DNA of 64,000 nucleotides from REEB52 sp964626905. Its GTDB lineage: Bacteria > Chlamydiota > Chlamydiia > Chlamydiales > SM23-39. A program made the position numbers and the translations under genes. The stretch is from NCBI GenBank assembly GCA_964626905.1, contig CAZVHA010000004.1, positions 120,768 to 184,767 of the forward strand, in the 5' to 3' direction. A model generated the notes under the pieces. The model saw nothing but the letters and a program-made list of their open reading frames with translations. It made no database searches and was not told where the DNA came from. Below, in pieces: positions 24,468 through 33,848 of this stretch. The stretch's first letter is position 1; every line of letters begins with the position of its first letter.

Positions 24468-25668
24468 ATCTTGCAAAGCTCCATTGAGAATCACTTTTTG
24501 CGATTTGGGAAAAACGCCCCCTTCCAACTCCTATCTCAAATCGCCCGTCCAAAAAGAGCTCTTTTTCCCCTTACACGCTTTCGTTTGCGAACGGTGCTTT
24601 CTCGTTCAGCTCGCCCAGTTTCAATCCCCCGATGAAATTTTTTCCGATTACGCCTACTTTTCCTCCTATTCAACCACTTGGTTAGAACATGCCCGCAAAT
24701 ATGCTGAAATGATCATCGCGAGATGTAAGCTGAATGAAGAGAGCTTCGTCGTCGAAATTGCGAGCAATGACGGATATCTCTTAAAAAATTTTCAAGAAAA
24801 AAAAATTCCCCTCCTCGGAATTGAACCTGCCAAAAATGTCGCCGCCGTCGCCATCCAAAAAGGGATCGCCACAAGAGCGCAGTTTTTTGGCGCTCCACTT
24901 GCCCTCGAATTGAGCCGAGAAAAAAAAGGCGATTTGATCATCGCCAATAATGTCCTTGCCCACGTCCCCGATCTCAACGATTTTGTCAAAGGGTTGAAAA
25001 TTCTTTTAAGCCCTAAAGGGACAATTACTTTGGAGTTTCCTCACCTTTTGCGGCTGATTGAGCAGAGGCAATTCGACACGATTTATCACGAACACTTTTC
25101 CTATTTTTCTCTCATCTCTGCTGAAGAGGTGTTTCAAAGACATGGCCTTGCTGTTGTCGATGTAGAAGAGATTGCCACCCATGGCGGCTCTTTACGCGTT
25201 TTTTTGATGCACAAAGAGGGGAAATGGGAGGAAGGAGCAAGAGTTGCCTCCTTAAGAGAGGCTGAAATTGCAGCGGGGTTCAAATCCATTGAGCACTACG
25301 GAACGTTTTCGAAAAAAATTGAAAAGATCAGGAGCGATCTCCTCGCTTTTTTAAGGGGGGCGAAACGGGAGGGGAAAAAAGTGGCCGGGTACGGAGCTCC
25401 TGCGAAGGGGAATACCCTTTTGAATTTTTGTCAGATCCGAAAAGAGCTCCTTCCCTTCACAGTCGATCTCAATCCAAATAAACAGGGCTGTTTTCTTCCA
25501 GGAAGCCATATTCCGATTGATTCCCCCGAAAAAATTTGGGAATATAAGCCCGATTACCTCCTCATTTTGCCCTGGAATCTCAAAGACGAGATTAAAGAGC
25601 AGATGAGAAAAATTCGGGAATGGGGAGGGAAATTTGTCGTCCCAATTCCCCAAATAGGAGTAGAATAG
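24454..25668 (+). CDS. NDP-sugar C-methyltransferase (TylCIII/TcaB9-like)
   Basis: 404 residues from a GTG start. N-terminal zinc-finger-like pair C-R-S-C and C-E-R-C (residues 4-7 and ~45-48), then a class I SAM domain (VVEIASNDGYLL, GIEPAKNVA), the IANNVLAHVPD motif, the conserved YHEHFSYFS, and a C-terminal VAGYGAPAKGNTLLNF. This is the architecture of sugar C-methyltransferases that add a methyl branch to a keto-deoxysugar (C-3 in TylCIII). It probably methylates the 4-keto-6-deoxy product of RfbG. Confidence 0.88.
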   Translation: MNICRSCKAPLRITFCDLGKTPPSNSYLKSPVQKELFFPLHAFVCERCFLVQLAQFQSPDEIFSDYAYFSSYSTTWLEHARKYAEMIIARCKLNEESFVVEIASNDGYLLKNFQEKKIPLLGIEPAKNVAAVAIQKGIATRAQFFGAPLALELSREKKGDLIIANNVLAHVPDLNDFVKGLKILLSPKGTITLEFPHLLRLIEQRQFDTIYHEHFSYFSLISAEEVFQRHGLAVVDVEEIATHGGSLRVFLMHKEGKWEEGARVASLREAEIAAGFKSIEHYGTFSKKIEKIRSDLLAFLRGAKREGKKVAGYGAPAKGNTLLNFCQIRKELLPFTVDLNPNKQGCFLPGSHIPIDSPEKIWEYKPDYLLILPWNLKDEIKEQMRKIREWGGKFVVPIPQIGVE

Positions 25669-25671
25669 ATC

Positions 25672-26199
25672 ATGCGGTTTTCTCCCCTTGCGCTTTCGGG
25701 CGCCTTTTTAATTGATTTTGAGCCCATCGAAGATGAGCGGGGGTTTTTTTGCCGCACTTTCTGTAGGGAGGAGTTTCTAAAGAGAGGTCTTTCTTCCCAT
25801 TTGGAGCAGTGCAGCCTCTCATCGAACCCCAAAAAAGGGACTGTGAGGGGGATGCATTACCAAGAGGTCCCCTTCGCCGAAGTCAAAATGGTCCAATGTA
25901 TCCGGGGGGCCATTTACGATGTGATTCTCGACTTGAGGTCTCCTTCCAAAACATTTAGAAAGTGGATTGCGGTTATCCTCAGCGAAAGTGAGAAAAATAT
26001 GCTCTACATCCCCGAAGGGGTAGCCCACGGATTTCAGACGCTTGAGGATTTGACTGAGGTTTTCTATCACGTTTCTGTCCCGCATGTCAAAGAGGCCGCT
26101 AGAGGGGTCCGTTGGAACGACCCAGCGTTTGCGATCCACTGGCCCTTGGATGTGACAAAAATATCCGATAAAGACCAAAAGTATGAGTTTTTCCTATGA
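25672..26199 (+). CDS. dTDP-4-dehydrorhamnose 3,5-epimerase-family sugar epimerase
   Basis: 175 residues, an RmlC-like cupin. RGMHYQ carries the catalytic His, and YIPEGVAHGFQTLEDLTEVFYHVS the conserved C-terminal motif. In this cluster it would epimerise C-5 (and/or C-3) of the CDP-4-keto sugar rather than a dTDP sugar, because the rhamnose genes rmlA, B and D are not here. It overlaps the next gene by 4 bp (ATGA). Confidence 0.9.
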   Translation: MRFSPLALSGAFLIDFEPIEDERGFFCRTFCREEFLKRGLSSHLEQCSLSSNPKKGTVRGMHYQEVPFAEVKMVQCIRGAIYDVILDLRSPSKTFRKWIAVILSESEKNMLYIPEGVAHGFQTLEDLTEVFYHVSVPHVKEAARGVRWNDPAFAIHWPLDVTKISDKDQKYEFFL

Positions 26200-27092
26200 A
26201 ACAAAAGCTCCTTGTCACAGGTGCTGGCGGGTTTATCGGAAAAGAGACGATCCCTTTTCTATTGGATGAAGGGTATGAGGTGCACGCCATTTCCCAAAAA
26301 AGGGGGGACGATCGGGTGATCTCCCATCCGTGCAATCTCCTAAATCCCCAAGAGACGGCCGCTCTTTTAGAAAAAGTGGCCCCAACCCATTTGCTCCACT
26401 TGGCTTGGATCACAAGCCCCGAAGTCTATTTGACCTCCCCACTCAACTTAGATTGGGTGGAAGCCTCCATTCGCCTCGTGAGACTCTTTGTGCAAAACGG
26501 AGGGAAAAAAGTGGTCATTTCCGGGAGCTGCGCCGAATATGAATCGGCCCCTCTTTGCATCGAGGATGAAACCCCTTTTCGCCCGAGCACATTTTACGCA
26601 GAGTGCAAGCGCAATCTCTATCTCATTTTAGAAAAAGCATCGAGGGCCCTCGGATTTGAGCTTGGATGGGGCTATCTTTTCCACCTTTACGGGCCCCATG
26701 AAAAACAGAATCGATTTTTACCCACAGTGATTCGGGGGATTTTGCAAAAAAAAGAGGTTTTACTCACAGAAGGGGTGCAGATCAGAGATTTTTTGCACGT
26801 GCGCGATGCGGCTCGAGCGCTAGCTCTTCTCTTGAGGGATCGGGTTCATGGGTGCTTCAACATCGCTTCGGGGGAGGGGATTTCCATTCGAAGAATGGTC
26901 GAAATCGCCGCAGAAAAAATGGGGGGGAGTGAGCTGCTCCGTTTTGGGGCAAGACCCCTTTCCCCATTTGATCCCCCCTCGATCGGTGCAAGGATCACAA
27001 AAATTCAAAATGCCATTCCTTGGAGCCCCACTTTTACTTTGGAACAAGGCTTAAGTGAAACCATTCAGTGGTGGAGATGTCAAACTGTATGA
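26196..27092 (+). CDS. NAD(P)-dependent sugar-4-ketoreductase/epimerase
   Basis: 298 residues, an extended short-chain dehydrogenase with LLVTGAGGFIGKET, SGSCAEYE and the catalytic YAECK. It resembles RfbJ/CDP-abequose-synthase-type reductases, which reduce the 4-keto group to finish the sugar. Its last codons overlap the ABC-transporter start by 16 bp, tying synthesis to export. Confidence 0.82.
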   Translation: MKQKLLVTGAGGFIGKETIPFLLDEGYEVHAISQKRGDDRVISHPCNLLNPQETAALLEKVAPTHLLHLAWITSPEVYLTSPLNLDWVEASIRLVRLFVQNGGKKVVISGSCAEYESAPLCIEDETPFRPSTFYAECKRNLYLILEKASRALGFELGWGYLFHLYGPHEKQNRFLPTVIRGILQKKEVLLTEGVQIRDFLHVRDAARALALLLRDRVHGCFNIASGEGISIRRMVEIAAEKMGGSELLRFGARPLSPFDPPSIGARITKIQNAIPWSPTFTLEQGLSETIQWWRCQTV

Positions 27093-28879
27093 CGCCTGTT
27101 TGGAGCCTTTTTTTCGGCAAAAATTACCGCAATTTCCGGGCCCTTTTTCTTGTTTTTATCCCGCACCTGTTTTGCGCCGCTTTAGAGGGAGTCTCTTTTG
27201 CCCTCATCCTCATGGCTTTTTCCGTTTTGGAGGGAAAACCCCCCTCCCATTTCGAATGGATCCCCCTTTGGATCTCCCATCTTTCGGGGATGCAGCTGTT
27301 TTATTTTTATATCCTCTCTGCCATCTCGCTCCAGGCCATGCGCAGTCTCACCTCCTTTTTTGCCCTCTATGGGACATCTCTTCTCGCTTTAAAAATTCAG
27401 ACGGAGGCTCAAAGAGCCGTTTACGCTCAAATCTTTCGTCTCTCTTATCCCTTCATCTCCAAATATAAAATGGGGGATTTGAGTGAATATATCAAAAATC
27501 CATCGAACTTTATCCCCCCCTTCTTCGATGGGCTAAACCGCTTTTTAGTCTCCTTTTTTATGATTGTCGGCTTGCTCTTTGTCCTCCTATGGATTTCTCC
27601 TTTACTGACGGTGACAAGTGCTGTTTTGTTCTCCCTCTTCGCCCTTCTTCAAAAGAGATTCATCCGAAAAGTAAAACACTCCTCTATGGAGCTCACGGAA
27701 CATCTCTATGAATTTAGCCACCAAACTGCGCAATCTTTGCAAGGGATTAAACCCATCTACGCTTTCCATAGACAAAATTACCTGCTCCAAAAGATCGATC
27801 AACTCCTCGGGAAAATTGCAATCAGCAGCAAAAAAGTATTTTTGTACAATAATTCTGTTCCGACCATCAGCGAGACGGTCACTATTTTGCTCGTCGGGGC
27901 CGTCCTCATTTTAGGATCGATTGTCTTCACCCACAACGGCCAAGCAGTCGTCTCAAGCCTTTTGACCTATCTCGCCCTCACATATCGTCTGACGACGCGG
28001 ATGCACCTTTGCATGGGGGCGATCTCCACCATGAGCACTTTTTACGGCTCCATTATGCGTTTGAACGATATTTTGGACGATCGGGGAAAAGAATTTATCC
28101 CCGAGATAGAGAAAAAAGTCGATTCTTGGAACCAATCGATCGAATTCAAAAACGTCTCCCTCTGTTATCCGGGGGGAATGCGCCTTGCATTGAAAAATAT
28201 CAACTTTTCGATCCAAAAAGGGACGACCATTGCATTTGTCGGGCTATCTGGCGCGGGCAAGTCTTCGATTCTCGATCTGATTTTGGGGCTTCAAAAACCG
28301 ACGGAAGGGACTGTTTTGATCGACTCCGAAGATTTATCTCTCTTTTCAACTGCAAGTTGGCTTGCAAAAGTGGGAGTGGTGAGCCAAGAGCCTTTTGTAT
28401 TCAACGATACAATCGAAGAAAATATTTTCTTCGGCGATCTGGGGAGGAATCAACAAGATTTCGACAATGCTTGCGACTTGGCAGGAGTCTTCAGCTTCAT
28501 ACAGCATTTGCCAAAAGCTCTCAAAACAGAAATTGGAGAGCGTGGCTATAAACTCTCCGGAGGGGAGCGGCAAAGAATTGCCCTCGCAAGAGCCCTTCTC
28601 AAAAATCCAGAAGTTCTCCTCCTCGATGAGGCGACGAGCAATCTCGATAGCTATTCAGAAAAACAGATCCAACAATCTTTGGAAAAAATGAGGCGAGATA
28701 AAACGCTCATCATCGTCGCACACCGCCTCTCTTCGGTTGTGTTTGCAGATCAAATTATCGTCGTGGAACAAGGGGAAATCACCGAAAGGGGAAATCACGA
28801 ACAGCTGATTGCAAAAAAGGGAAAATATTTCAAATTATGGGAGCTCCAATCGGAAAGAGGGCATAAGAGACAATTTTAG
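27077..28879 (+). CDS. ABC exporter, fused permease and ATPase (MsbA-type)
   Basis: About 600 residues; the ATG at 27077 follows GGTGGAG, with 27089 as an alternative. The N-terminal half has about six membrane segments. The C-terminal ATPase has Walker A GLSGAGKSS, Q-loop VSQEPFVF, signature LSGGERQR, Walker B VLLLDEATSNLD and the H-loop VAHRLSSV. It works as a homodimer exporting a lipid, glycan or peptide. Its place at the end of the CDP-sugar operon suggests export of a lipid-linked glycan bearing that sugar. Confidence 0.9.
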   Translation: MSNCMTPVWSLFFGKNYRNFRALFLVFIPHLFCAALEGVSFALILMAFSVLEGKPPSHFEWIPLWISHLSGMQLFYFYILSAISLQAMRSLTSFFALYGTSLLALKIQTEAQRAVYAQIFRLSYPFISKYKMGDLSEYIKNPSNFIPPFFDGLNRFLVSFFMIVGLLFVLLWISPLLTVTSAVLFSLFALLQKRFIRKVKHSSMELTEHLYEFSHQTAQSLQGIKPIYAFHRQNYLLQKIDQLLGKIAISSKKVFLYNNSVPTISETVTILLVGAVLILGSIVFTHNGQAVVSSLLTYLALTYRLTTRMHLCMGAISTMSTFYGSIMRLNDILDDRGKEFIPEIEKKVDSWNQSIEFKNVSLCYPGGMRLALKNINFSIQKGTTIAFVGLSGAGKSSILDLILGLQKPTEGTVLIDSEDLSLFSTASWLAKVGVVSQEPFVFNDTIEENIFFGDLGRNQQDFDNACDLAGVFSFIQHLPKALKTEIGERGYKLSGGERQRIALARALLKNPEVLLLDEATSNLDSYSEKQIQQSLEKMRRDKTLIIVAHRLSSVVFADQIIVVEQGEITERGNHEQLIAKKGKYFKLWELQSERGHKRQF

Positions 28880-28886
28880 AAAAATT

Positions 28887-29909
28887 TTAACAAGTTTTTT
28901 TCACAAGCCGTCGATATTTCCACTGGAGCCTCAACGTTTTGAACGCCTGAAGCAATCGAAAGGCGCATTGGAAAAGCCAGTGGATCGCATTTTGTTTTTG
29001 GGCATAATTCAGAAGTGAATGGAGCATTTTTCCTTTTGGATTTTGGGGGAATTGTTCTTTAAAAAGGGCGAGCGTTTTTCTGGCCTCTTCAAATTCTTTG
29101 GCGACGATTTGTCCAAGTGAGATCCGAACAAACATCTTTTGGAGCATGGTTTGCATGAACTCTTTTGAGCGTTTTTTTTCTCTCTCTGAAAGTGTCTGAA
29201 TTGCCTCTAAGTTTTGGACTATTTTTGGCCAACTGGGCCAGACCAATTTGCTTCCCGCCTTTATCGAGTACGAGTGGGGATGGTGAAAAAAGAGGGCGCA
29301 TGGTTTTTTGGAAACGACAAAAGGGGATTGAGCTGCCAGCCGCAAGACAAAATCTAAGTCGATCGGTTTTAAAGAAGGATCAATTGTGACATTTTGCCGG
29401 ACTTCTTTGCGAAAAAGGGCTCCAGTCCAGTTGAAATAGTTTTTGATGGCGTGGTAGAGCCCAAAAGGGGGATCGTAACACTTCTCCTCCCACCGAAGGG
29501 CATTGGCGCTCACAATGTCCCCATTTTCTTTGACGTCAATCGTAGAGCCTAAGAAAAATTGGGCGCTTGGGAATGCTTTGAGTTTTGCAAGGGCTGTCTC
29601 GTAAAAATCGGGCATTAAAAGATCATCGTCGGCGAGGAGAGAAAAAAAAGGGGTGTTGACGGCTTTGATTCCGAACTGGAAATTCGCGGCAGCATCGATC
29701 TGATTCGGATGGCGGTGATATTTGACTCTTCGGTCTTTCTTTGCAATTGTTTCGACGGTGTTTGCCGTCTCATCTTGTGAGGCGTTGTCATAGATGCACA
29801 CTTGGATGAGGGGCATCGTCTGATCCAATGCGCTTTGAATGGCCCTTTTCAGCAAATGGGGTCTTTGGTAAGTGGGGATGATGGTCGTGATCAGCGGATC
29901 TTGCTGCAT
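28887..29909 (-). CDS. GT2-family glycosyltransferase
   Basis: 340 residues. A GT-A glycosyltransferase 2 N-terminus: TTIIPTYQRPHLLKRAIQSAL, IYDNASQDET, and the nucleotide/metal motif SLLADDDLLMPD. The C-terminal ~100 residues are basic and helical (RLLQAFKTLRLQWKYRRLVKK), perhaps for membrane attachment. It converges on the ABC exporter gene, so it likely serves the same glycan. Acceptor and donor are unknown, though the CDP-sugar made next door is a candidate donor. Confidence 0.85.
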   Translation of the reverse strand: MQQDPLITTIIPTYQRPHLLKRAIQSALDQTMPLIQVCIYDNASQDETANTVETIAKKDRRVKYHRHPNQIDAAANFQFGIKAVNTPFFSLLADDDLLMPDFYETALAKLKAFPSAQFFLGSTIDVKENGDIVSANALRWEEKCYDPPFGLYHAIKNYFNWTGALFRKEVRQNVTIDPSLKPIDLDFVLRLAAQSPFVVSKKPCALFFHHPHSYSIKAGSKLVWPSWPKIVQNLEAIQTLSEREKKRSKEFMQTMLQKMFVRISLGQIVAKEFEEARKTLALFKEQFPQNPKGKMLHSLLNYAQKQNAIHWLFQCAFRLLQAFKTLRLQWKYRRLVKKTC

Positions 29910-29991
29910 TTCCCAAATTCTATAGCCGCCTTTGGAAAAGATCTAGTGAAAAAAACGGGCGATGTTATATAGATGTCTTCAGTGATTACAA

Positions 29992-30843
29992 ATGGGCGTG
30001 AAAACGACAGACATTCGAGAAGGGGGGCTGGTTGGCACTTTTTTTTCGAAGGAAAATCCGACTGCAGCCATCCTCGTTCTCGGAGGTTATAGCGGAGGGC
30101 TTCGCGAGGAAAAGGCGCAGCTATTGGCTGAAGCCGGTTTTGCCACTTTGACCCTCGCCTATTTTGGAATGGAGCACCTCCCGAGCCGCCTCAGTCAAAT
30201 CCCGATCGAATATTTTGAAAAGGCGATCGGCTTTTTGAATGGCGTGAGCGGTCAAATTGGTCTTTGGGGTGTATCGAGAGGGGCTGAGCTGGCACTCATT
30301 TTGGGCACTCTCTTCCCCGATCGCATCGGGGCCATTGCAGCCCATGTGCCGAGCAGCGTCATCTACGGCGATTTAGAGGCGCGGAACTCCATACCCGCGT
30401 GGACCTATCGCAATCAGCTCATTGCTCCAAGCGCCCCTTTCCAACTCAGGGCTCAAGAGACGGGGGAATGCGAAAGCGCGGCCATTCGAGCGACCCCCTC
30501 TTTTCTCCATTCCATGCAAGATCAGACTGCTTTTGCTTCTTCCGCCATTTGCGTTGAAAAATTGAAAAGCCCCCTTCTGCTCATTTCTGCAGGGGACGAT
30601 CAAATGTGGCCCTCTTCCCTTTTTGCAAGACAAATCGTGGAGCGCTTAGAAAAATACAAATCCGATATCTCTTGCTCCCATATCCACTATCCCGGCGCAG
30701 GACATGCTCCCTCCAAAGGGGCGGCTGCATTTCATCCGGTGTTGAAACGGTGGTTTTCCTATGGAGGGAACCCCAAAGATAACGATTTTGCAGCGCGCGA
30801 TTGGACCGAAAAAACCCTCTCTTTTTTTAAAGAACATTTATGA
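29992..30843 (+). CDS. BAAT/acyl-CoA thioester hydrolase C-terminal-type alpha/beta hydrolase
   Basis: 283 residues, alpha/beta hydrolase fold. Nucleophile elbow GVSRGAE (~99-105), FARQIVERL, SAGDDQMWPS (acid) and GAGHAP (His). The GVSRGAELAL block and the tail match the BAAT_C family of acyl-CoA thioesterases/acyltransferases. The N-terminal thioesterase domain found in eukaryotic members is absent, as in many bacterial ones. Its stop overlaps the cyclase gene (ATGA), so the two form an operon. Confidence 0.8.
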   Translation: MGVKTTDIREGGLVGTFFSKENPTAAILVLGGYSGGLREEKAQLLAEAGFATLTLAYFGMEHLPSRLSQIPIEYFEKAIGFLNGVSGQIGLWGVSRGAELALILGTLFPDRIGAIAAHVPSSVIYGDLEARNSIPAWTYRNQLIAPSAPFQLRAQETGECESAAIRATPSFLHSMQDQTAFASSAICVEKLKSPLLLISAGDDQMWPSSLFARQIVERLEKYKSDISCSHIHYPGAGHAPSKGAAAFHPVLKRWFSYGGNPKDNDFAARDWTEKTLSFFKEHL

Positions 30844-31553
30844 GATCTGTTCTCAATCACTACCGCGGCATCGATTTAACTCACCCCCTCGATGAGCGGA
30901 TTCCCACTTGGTCTGGCGGATGCGGTTTTCGCCTCGAAGTGAAACTCGATTATCCCCAAGGCCTTCGCGTGCAGAGCCTCAAATCCCACGCGGGGGTCGG
31001 CACCCACATCGACGCTCCATCCCACTTTTTCGAGCGCTCTTGGAATATTGGGGATATTCCCATTGAAAATCTCATTGTCCCTCTTTTTGCAATGGACATC
31101 AGTGAAAAAATGGATGCCGATCTATGGATTGGGCCCAAAGAGATCGAAGCGTTTGAAAAAAAACAGGGGAAAATTTCCAAACATTCCCTTTTTGTCGCTC
31201 ACACGGGTTGGAGCAAATATTGGTCCAATCCCGACCTCTATCGCAATGTCGATGCAGATGGAAAAATGCACTTTCCCGGCTTCACCGAAGAGGCCGCCCT
31301 CCTCTTACTCGAAAGGGAGATCGTAGGCCTTGGGATCGATACCTTATCGCCGGATGGCTCTATCAATGGAGCGTGTGTGCGCTATCCTGTGCACGAGCGG
31401 ATATTAGGGGCGAAAAAATACATCATCGAAAATCTGGCAAACCTCGAAAAAATGCCTCCCAAAGGGGCTTTTGCGATCGCACTGCCGCCGAGAGCAGCTA
31501 ATGCAACTGAATCGACTGCCCGTGTCATTGGGCTCATTCTGAAAATGGGGTAA
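30840..31553 (+). CDS. cyclase-family metal-dependent hydrolase (kynurenine formamidase-like)
   Basis: 237 residues. The metal-binding motif H-x-G-T-H-x-D-A-P-x-H is present as SHAGVGTHIDAPSHF (~50-64). IDLTHPLDERIPTW at the start and VGLGIDTLSPDGS also match the cyclase family (PF04199). These hydrolyse formamides or cyclic imides. The tryptophan pathway is not seen here, so the substrate is open. Confidence 0.85.
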   Translation: MRSVLNHYRGIDLTHPLDERIPTWSGGCGFRLEVKLDYPQGLRVQSLKSHAGVGTHIDAPSHFFERSWNIGDIPIENLIVPLFAMDISEKMDADLWIGPKEIEAFEKKQGKISKHSLFVAHTGWSKYWSNPDLYRNVDADGKMHFPGFTEEAALLLLEREIVGLGIDTLSPDGSINGACVRYPVHERILGAKKYIIENLANLEKMPPKGAFAIALPPRAANATESTARVIGLILKMG

Positions 31554-31634
31554 ACTCAGCGTCTCAGTTCGATCTCTCGTGTTTTCCCCCATTTTTTCTT
31601 TTGAACAAAGCCGTTTTTTTGTTAAGCTGACCGT

Positions 31635-32651
31635 ATGCGGTTTCTCCTTTGCTTCTTCCTCCTATTCGGCCACCTGCAGGCGATGTCGAAGGCGCCCAAA
31701 AGTTCGGTTTTGGCCGAAAACATCGGTGTCCATACGGTTCAATACGAAGATGCGAAGAGAAAAAGGCCCATTTTAGTCGAAATTTGGTACCCGACCCAAA
31801 TCAATGGCCCTGAAGATCGCCCCGAAGACCCGATTTGGATCCACCCAAAAGAAATTCGGGATGTCCCTATTGCCGAAGGGAAATTCCCCCTCATCGTCAT
31901 GTCTCATGGTCACAATGGAGATCGCCGCGACCGGAGTTGGCTCGTTGAATACCTTGTGAAAAATGGATTTATCGTCGCCTCGGTCGAGCATTACGGCAAT
32001 TCGTGGAGGAGCTACAACCCGTTGATCACAATCCGGTTTTGGGAACGGGCCAGAGATATCAGTTTCGCTATTTCAGAGCTCACTCGAGATCCCCTTTTGA
32101 AAAAGAAAATCGCCCCAGGGAAGATCGGATTTGTCGGCTATTCTCTCGGCGGTTTGACCGGTCTTACTCTCGCAGGGGCAAGACAGAGCAATATCAAACA
32201 GATTGCCATGAAATACATGAAGCAGTTCCAGGAGTTTGCGGGGATTGCGCCTGAAGCTTTGGAAAAGACCGATTTTTCTGAAGGGTATGGAGATTTTCGC
32301 GATCCGAGAATTAAGGCAATGGCCCTCCTATCGCCCGCATTTTTTGCCATCACACCCGAATCGCTGCAAAAAGTGAAGTTGCCCATTGCCCTCGTCGCAT
32401 CTGAGGACGATGAGGTGCTCCCCCACGACGAACATGCCCTTCCGATCGTCAAGTATTTGCGCCCTGCAAAGCTAAAATTATTTAAAGATAAGGTTTCCCA
32501 CTTTGTCTTTTTAAATCGAGTCTCCTCTGTCGGCAAAGAGCTTCTATCCCCCGAGATCCAGACAGAGAGCATACAGACGGATCGAGTCAAAATCCACGAA
32601 GAGGTAGGCTCTTTCCTCGCCTCCTTTTTTAAGGAATATCTTTACCCCTAA
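31635..32651 (+). CDS. secreted alpha/beta hydrolase (dienelactone-hydrolase/PAF-acetylhydrolase-like)
   Basis: 338 residues with a clear signal peptide (RFLLCFFLLFGHLQA). It has an oxyanion-region IVMSHGHNGDR, the nucleophile GYSLGG (~168), an acid in ASEDDEV and His in KVSHFVF. The IWYPT segment near the start is typical of the PAF-acetylhydrolase-like group. It is probably a periplasmic or exported esterase/lipase; the substrate is unknown. Confidence 0.78.
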   Translation: MRFLLCFFLLFGHLQAMSKAPKSSVLAENIGVHTVQYEDAKRKRPILVEIWYPTQINGPEDRPEDPIWIHPKEIRDVPIAEGKFPLIVMSHGHNGDRRDRSWLVEYLVKNGFIVASVEHYGNSWRSYNPLITIRFWERARDISFAISELTRDPLLKKKIAPGKIGFVGYSLGGLTGLTLAGARQSNIKQIAMKYMKQFQEFAGIAPEALEKTDFSEGYGDFRDPRIKAMALLSPAFFAITPESLQKVKLPIALVASEDDEVLPHDEHALPIVKYLRPAKLKLFKDKVSHFVFLNRVSSVGKELLSPEIQTESIQTDRVKIHEEVGSFLASFFKEYLYP

Positions 32652-32684
32652 TTTTGGTTTGCCTTTTATACGATCTCTTCTATA

Positions 32685-33848
32685 ATGGCTCCCATGTCGC
32701 AAAAAACTCTTACAATAGATGCAAGACCCTCTGTTCTATCGACGGGGCTTGCTCTCTTTTCAATGTTCTTCGGGGCTGGGAATATCATCTTCCCGTTGAT
32801 CGTCGGCAAAATGTCTGGAAGTGAGATTCCCTATGCAATCCTTGGGCTCGGGTTTTCTGCGGTCGCTTTCCCCTTTTTGGGGCTGATCGCCATGATGTTC
32901 TATGGGGGGAGCTTGAGCGCCTTTTTAGGCAGGCTCGGCAGGTGGCCCGCGATTGTCATCCTATTCGCCCTTCAAATGAGCCAGGGGCCTGTTGGATCGA
33001 TGCCGAGACTCATCACTCTGATGCATGCGAGTGTCAAATGTTATCTCCCCTTGTCCCTCGTAAGTTTTAGTGTTCTTATCTGCTCCCTCGTCTTTGTTTG
33101 GACCTTGCGGCCGCAGAAAATCGTCCGCCTCCTCGGAAACTACTTAACGCCGCTTCTTCTATTGACTCTAGCTATGATTGTCATCGTAGGGTCGATTGGG
33201 GCTCCGAGTCCTGAAATCGTAAATGAGGGGAGTTTTCACTATTTTGGTCAGGGGCTAAAAATGGGCTATCAGACGATGGATCTGACAGCAGCCCTTCTTT
33301 TTGCAGGTCTTGTTTTACCCCACCTCTCTCGGGGGACAAATGATCCAAAAGAGGTGCAAAAGCGGATGATTCAAGCGAGCCTGATTGCATCAGGGCTCCT
33401 AATGATCACCTATATAGGCCTTTGTTGGATCGCCTCACACCACACTTTCTCTGATGCGGCGCCAGAAGAGCTCTTGCAGAGGATCGCAAGCACGGCTCTC
33501 GGGCCCTTTGGCGCGCTCGTCTCTGCGATTGCTGTGCTCCTTGCCTGCTTGACAACCGCGATCTCTTTGGCGGCAGTATTTACAAAATATTTGAAGGAAG
33601 AGATTTTCAAGAATCGATTCAAAGAGAAAACTGTTTTGGCAATCACGCTGGGAATGACAGCCCTTTTTGCCAATTTGGGCTTTTCCGGCATCATGAAGCT
33701 CTGGGGACCTATCCTCGAGGTGCTCTATCCCTCGCTCATCGTCCTTTGCCTCATGAACATCGCCCACCACCTCTACCAAGTGAAGCCGATTCGGGCGCCC
33801 GTTTTCATCGTGCTCGCCATCGCTTTCGGGGGCTACTGCTTTGGGTAA
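32685..33848 (+). CDS. brnQ: branched-chain amino acid carrier BrnQ/LIVCS, copy 1
   Basis: 387 residues, ~12 membrane segments. The family signature GLALFSMFFGAGNIIFPL is near the start, and GYQTMDLTAALLFAGLV in the middle. It imports Leu, Ile and Val with Na+ or H+, which suits an amino-acid-dependent intracellular organism. ATG at 32694 is an alternative start: TTGCCT and TATAAT spaced 16 bases apart lie immediately upstream and overlap the first ATG. A paralogue in opposite orientation lies at 34222-35382. Confidence 0.92.
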   Translation: MAPMSQKTLTIDARPSVLSTGLALFSMFFGAGNIIFPLIVGKMSGSEIPYAILGLGFSAVAFPFLGLIAMMFYGGSLSAFLGRLGRWPAIVILFALQMSQGPVGSMPRLITLMHASVKCYLPLSLVSFSVLICSLVFVWTLRPQKIVRLLGNYLTPLLLLTLAMIVIVGSIGAPSPEIVNEGSFHYFGQGLKMGYQTMDLTAALLFAGLVLPHLSRGTNDPKEVQKRMIQASLIASGLLMITYIGLCWIASHHTFSDAAPEELLQRIASTALGPFGALVSAIAVLLACLTTAISLAAVFTKYLKEEIFKNRFKEKTVLAITLGMTALFANLGFSGIMKLWGPILEVLYPSLIVLCLMNIAHHLYQVKPIRAPVFIVLAIAFGGYCFG

